From: DTU098 sp964498525
GTDB taxonomy: Bacteria; Bacillota; Desulfotomaculia; Desulfotomaculales; Pelotomaculaceae
Direction of reading: 5' to 3'
DNA: 64,000 bases
NCBI GenBank assembly: GCA_964498525.1
Contig: CAZCGU010000011.1
Span: forward strand, 62,001-126,000
Part shown: one piece after another, positions 60,219 to 64,000 of the stretch
Numbering within the stretch: position 1 is the first letter of the stretch
Layout of the letters: each line of letters starts with the position of its first letter
Translations under genes and position numbers: made by a program
The notes under the pieces: generated by a model
Told to the model about the DNA's origin: nothing
Database searches by the model: none
Seen by the model: only the letters and a program-made list of their open reading frames with translations

Positions 60219-60604
60219 TTTGCATCCACCTTTCATAAACTACTTTTGGGAAATAAATAAAAACTACGGCGACTACGGAAATTCTTGGTAATCGCCGGCA
60301 TGATATCTAATTTTATGGAAGAATGGGAGGTTTTTAAATTGTACTTATAATATGATTATATATATTATTTTAATTTAAGTAAAGGTCGGGATAGTTTTAA
60401 ACAGTTATTTATCTGTTTCAAACCTCCCATAAGTTTAATCCCCTTTCCAGACCGGGGTGTAAATAGTTTTATCTGACCTGCCGGCGGTAAATTGATTGCA
60501 AAGGGCAGTCCGCAGGATATTGTTAATTGTTTTTTGTTATATTAATAACTGTTTTAAGGTAAACTGTTGTAAGATCTTGATCTAACCATAAGGGAGGTGA
60601 TGCC
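60219..60604. other. Intergenic region with long-range inverted repeat
   Basis: These 386 bases are AT-rich and non-coding. The notable element is the inverted repeat at 60323-60430. GGGAGGTG at 60593-60600 is the ribosome-binding site of the next gene. Confidence 0.5.
60323..60430. repeat. Inverted repeat with internal hairpin
   Basis: ATGGGAGGTTT (60323-60333) and AAACCTCCCAT (60420-60430) are perfect 11-bp arms 86 bases apart. Inside, AAACAG and CTGTTT form a further small hairpin next to the right arm. Confidence 0.6.
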
Positions 60605-62693
60605 ATGACAACGAAAAATAAACCCAATAGATTAGCCAAAGAGAAATCCCCCTATCTTTTGCAGCATGCCCACAACCCTGTGGATTGGTTCCCCTGGGGT
60701 GGAGAGGCCTTTAGCAAAGCCGAAGCAGAAGATAAACCGGTTTTCTTATCTATTGGGTATAGCTGACCGTTGTTAATGACGTACATGCCACTGGTGCCAT
60801 GTAATGGAAAGGGAATCTTTTGAGGATGAAGAGGTTGCGGCGCTTTTAAATGAAGGGTATATATCCGTCAAAGTCGACCGGGAGGAGCGCCCCGATATCG
60901 ATCATATTTACATGAATGTCTGCCAGACCATGACCGGACAGGGGGGTTGGCCTTTAACCGTTTTACTGACCCCGGAAAAAAAGCCTTTTTTTGCCGGGAC
61001 CTATTTCCCCAAAAAGGGGAGGTGGGGCCTGCCGGGCCTGGTTGAAATTTTAACCCAGGTCGGACAAAAATGGGAACAGAAACGGGACCAGGTGCTGGAA
61101 GCGGGGGAAGAGGTCCTTGAATTAATGGGACCCAGGCTGGGTTTACAGTCCGGGGCAAGCCTGAACAGGGATGTGCTGGTAAGGGCTTATCAACAGTTGA
61201 AGGACAGGTTTGACCATGAATACGGCGGCTTCGGCCAGGCGCCCAAATTTCCCTCCCCCCATAATTTAATGTTCCTCCTGCGCCACTGGAAGCGGAGTGG
61301 TGAAAAGGAAGCCCTGACCATGGTAGAAAGGACGCTGCAAGCCATGTACCGGGGGGGGCTCTTTGACCACGTCGGCTACGGTTTCTCCCGCTATTCCACC
61401 GACCAGAAGTGGCTTGTCCCCCATTTTGAAAAGATGCTCTACGACAACGCCCTTTTAGCTCTGGCCTACCTGGAAGCTTACCAGGTTACAGGGAGTAACT
61501 TTTACGCCCGTGTTGCCAGGGAAATATTTACATATATTCTGAGGGATATGACTTCCCCGGAGGGGGGGTTTTATTCGGCAGAGGATGCGGATTCAGAAGG
61601 CGTGGAGGGGAAGTTTTACCTTTGGACCCCCGGGGAGGTAGCAGAAATCCTGGGGGAGGACGCTGGAGAGGTTTTCTGCCGGCAGTACGATATTACTCCC
61701 GGGGGGAATTTTGAGGGCAAGAGCATACCCAACCTGATTCATAACCCGCTGGAAAATGAAGCGCCCGCATCCGGCCAGGAATCAGGGGATTACAGGTCCC
61801 ATCTTGATATTCTCCGGAAAAAACTTTTTGTGGCCAGGGAGGAGCGGGTGCGTCCCTTTAAGGACGATAAAATTCTTACTTCCTGGAACGGGCTGATGAT
61901 TGCCGCCCTGGCCAGGGGAGGGGCAGTGCTGGAAGAGCCCGGTTATACAAGGGCGGCGGAGCGTGCGGCAGGTTTTATCTTAAGCAGGTTAAGGCGTGAG
62001 AACGGCAGGCTCCTGGCCAGGTACCGGGATGGGGAAGCGGCAATTCCCGCCTATCTGGACGATTATGCCTTTATCACCTGGGGTCTTTTAGAGCTGTACG
62101 GGGCCGGTTTTGAACCCCGGTTTTTGAGGGACGCCCTGACCCTGACCCACCAGGCCCTGGATCTATTCCGTGACCGGCAACACGGCGGTTTCTTCTTCTA
62201 CGGGGCTGACGCCGAGGAGCTTATTGCCAGGCCCAAGGAGATTTATGACGGGGCGCTCCCTTCGGGTAATTCCGTTATGTTGTCGAACCTCTTGCGGCTG
62301 GCCCGCCTGACCGGCGATGAAACACTGCGGGATGAGGCAGAAAGGCAGGTGCTGGCCTTTGCCGGCGTGGTAGCGGAATATCCCCAGGCCTACTCGTTTT
62401 TTATGATGGGACTTGATTTTTACCTGGGACCCGTGAGGGAGATTGTAATAGCGGGCAAGTCCGGGGATGCACTGGCTGAAAGGATGTTAAAGGCAACCCA
62501 GCGCCGTTTTATGCCGGAAACGGTGGTTGTCTTCAACCCGGCAGACGGCGCTGGAACGGATTTGGCGGAAATGGCGCCTTATCTGGGGGAACAGCGGTCC
62601 CCGGACGGCAGGACGACGGCGTATGTTTGTCAAAACTATGCCTGTCAGGCGCCGGTCACTGATTACCATAAATTTATTGCTGCCCTCGATTAA
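60605..62693 (+). pseudogene. Thioredoxin-domain protein (YyaL/SSP411 family) disrupted by 19 extra bases
   Basis: From ATG 60605 the family N-terminus is clear (RLAKEKSPYLLQHAHNPVDW ... PVFLSIGYS) until a TGA at 60764. The other frame resumes at 60783 with TCHWCHVMERESF, exactly the next family residues. Removing bases 60764-60782 (19 bp) restores a 689-residue protein of normal length. The rest is intact: GQAPKFPSPHNLMF, HVGYGFSRYSTD, VPHFEKMLYDNALL, FYSAEDADSEG and a C-terminal six-hairpin-type domain. Confidence 0.92.
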
Positions 62694-62841
62694 CTGGTCC
62701 GGTCAGGTGAATCACCTGGGGTTTTCCGTAACCGCTGACTGATAAATGCGTTCCCCCAACTCGCCGCCCTGGAAAAGCCCTTGAAGTCTTCCCGGGGCGG
62801 TGCTGCTGCGGCAATAGCGGTCAAGCAGGGTAAATTATTTT

Positions 62842-64000
62842 TTAAGCGCCGCTTTCCTGGCCATTGGGGTACTTGATTACACGGTGTTCCCATGTCCTTA
62901 AGGAAACATATTTCTCGTCCCTGTCCAGGATGTACTGGGGCAGGACCGGAGTTTTACCGTACCCGTTGGGAGCGTTGATGATGTAAGAGGGCACTGCCAG
63001 TCCCGAGGTGTAACCGCGCAGTTTTTCCATGATTTTTATACCGTCATCCACACTTGTGATGAAATGGCCGGTTCCTTTTACTTGTTTGGCGTGGAAGATA
63101 TAATAGGGACGGACCCTGATTTTCAGCAATTCATGGTTCAGCTTTTTCATAACGCCGGGAGTGTTATTAATCCCTTTCAGCAGGACGGCCTGGTTGCCCA
63201 GGACTACTCCGGCATTGACCAGCATTTCACAGGCCAGGGCAGAAGCGCGGGTAATCTCACGGGGATGGTTAAATTGCGTGTTAATGTATAACGGCGGGTG
63301 CTTTTTTAGTACGGAGCAGAGGTCGCGGGTGACTCTTTGGGGCATCGTCACGGGTATTCTTGTCCCCAGTCGCTTTATTTCCACGTGTTTAATCCGGTCC
63401 AGTTCAGTCAGTAACCAGTCAAGGTAGCTGTCACTCAGCAGAAGGGCGTCACCGCCGGTGACTAAAACATCCCTTATTTCCTTGTTGTCCCGGATGTATT
63501 GCAGCGCGCCCCGGATAGCGCTATTGGGCCGGTGCCTGTCGATTTCTCCGATGTTGCGCCGGCGCTGGCAGTGTCTGCAGTACATGGCGCACTGATTGGT
63601 GACGTTAATGATCAGCCTGTCCGGATAGCGCCGGGTTATACCGGGAGCAGGGGAGGTGTATTCTTCGGCCATGGGGTCACTCCAGCCCGTTTCCGCCAGT
63701 TCCTCGGGGCTTGGGACGGCCTGGGTCCAGATAGGATCGGCGGCGTTTCTTTCGAAAAAAAGCGAAGCATAATAGGGCGAGATGGACCAGCGGTATTTTA
63801 AACCAACTTTTTTTATGTTCGAGGATGTTTCTTTGTCGGTACAAAATATTTGGGATAGCGTAACTGCGTCATGTATCCGGTTCGACATTTGCCAGCGCCA
63901 GTTTTGCCAATCTTTCCAGGTTGCGTTAAATATGCTCAGGATTTTTTTCTTGTTTTCCAGGATGCTGTCTTCCAGGTCGTAACCGGTTATAATCTCTTCC
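62842..64000 (-). CDS. eam: Glutamate 2,3-aminomutase (5' end outside window)
   Basis: This radical-SAM, PLP-dependent aminomutase of the KamA family has its frame open to the window edge; the ATG at 63888 is internal (the preceding residues include WKDWQNWRWQ). The radical-SAM cluster is CAMYCRHC. Where lysine 2,3-aminomutase uses two Asp residues for lysine, this protein has Lys (FHAKQV) and Asn (INAPNGYGKTP), the pair reported for glutamate 2,3-aminomutase. It would make beta-glutamate, an osmolyte in some anaerobes. Confidence 0.88.
   Translation of the reverse strand, partial: EEIITGYDLEDSILENKKKILSIFNATWKDWQNWRWQMSNRIHDAVTLSQIFCTDKETSSNIKKVGLKYRWSISPYYASLFFERNAADPIWTQAVPSPEELAETGWSDPMAEEYTSPAPGITRRYPDRLIINVTNQCAMYCRHCQRRRNIGEIDRHRPNSAIRGALQYIRDNKEIRDVLVTGGDALLLSDSYLDWLLTELDRIKHVEIKRLGTRIPVTMPQRVTRDLCSVLKKHPPLYINTQFNHPREITRASALACEMLVNAGVVLGNQAVLLKGINNTPGVMKKLNHELLKIRVRPYYIFHAKQVKGTGHFITSVDDGIKIMEKLRGYTSGLAVPSYIINAPNGYGKTPVLPQYILDRDEKYVSLRTWEHRVIKYPNGQESGA

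Overview
The window looks like chromosome from an anaerobic, spore-forming, moderately GC-rich Firmicute of the Desulfotomaculum/Pelotomaculum (Peptococcaceae) kind. This is inferred from a SpoVT gene, two rubrerythrins, a hybrid-cluster protein, 4-hydroxybutyryl-CoA dehydratase, a mycofactocin precursor and glutamate 2,3-aminomutase. No rRNA, tRNA, prophage or CRISPR array was seen. Two genes are cut by the window edges: a sigma-54 activator at the left and glutamate 2,3-aminomutase at the right.

Region 1 (1-10.4 kb) holds a minus-strand operon for turning 4-hydroxybutyrate into acetyl-CoA: 4-hydroxybutyryl-CoA dehydratase, a small four-Cys protein, a two-subunit CoA-transferase, an SDR, thiolase, 3-hydroxybutyryl-CoA dehydrogenase and a crotonase. 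A good -24/-12 (sigma-54) promoter lies just upstream of the dehydratase, with two CTACAYTGTAG palindromes about 310-340 bp further up. The sigma-54 activator at the start of the window is its obvious candidate regulator.

Region 2 (10.5-16.4 kb) has a rubrerythrin, a small membrane protein, then a plus-strand group: mycofactocin precursor MftA, a mycofactocin-type SDR, and a stand-alone thiamine-diphosphate dehydrogenase E1 alpha/beta pair. No mycofactocin maturation genes are in the window. Next comes a broken REP-associated transposase (RAYT) flanked by copies of a short interspersed repeat that also supplies the last codons of two neighbouring genes.

Region 3 (16.5-28.2 kb) has a YbhGFSR-like efflux operon ending in a TetR regulator, with a strong promoter and a perfect inverted-repeat operator; a CinA-like gene; and a TPP-riboswitch-controlled thiamine-precursor uptake operon (DUF77 thiamine-binding protein, ThiX/Y/Z-type ABC transporter) followed by thiamine pyrophosphokinase.

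Region 4 (27.5-42.9 kb) is mostly transport: a nickel/peptide-type ABC system followed by an FmdE-family protein, a sodium:solute symporter and a second NMT1/SsuA-type ABC transporter. It also has a sirtuin gene broken by an in-frame TGA, a zinc-ribbon protein, a DUF763 protein, a second rubrerythrin and a YkgJ-type protein.

Region 5 (43-64 kb) has a large unrecognised protein, TauE-type and MFS transporters, several small metal-binding proteins, a DUF45 protease, an SRAP (YedK/HMCES) protein, a two-component system, two unequal superoxide dismutases, a cold-shock gene, a non-coding stretch with a 31-bp tandem repeat and a predicted three-way-junction RNA, spoVT, a solitary CBM25-like protein, an hcp operon with a divergent Crp/Fnr regulator, two GreA/Rnk-fold proteins, and a thioredoxin-domain (YyaL) gene disrupted by 19 extra bases exactly before its CHWCH motif.
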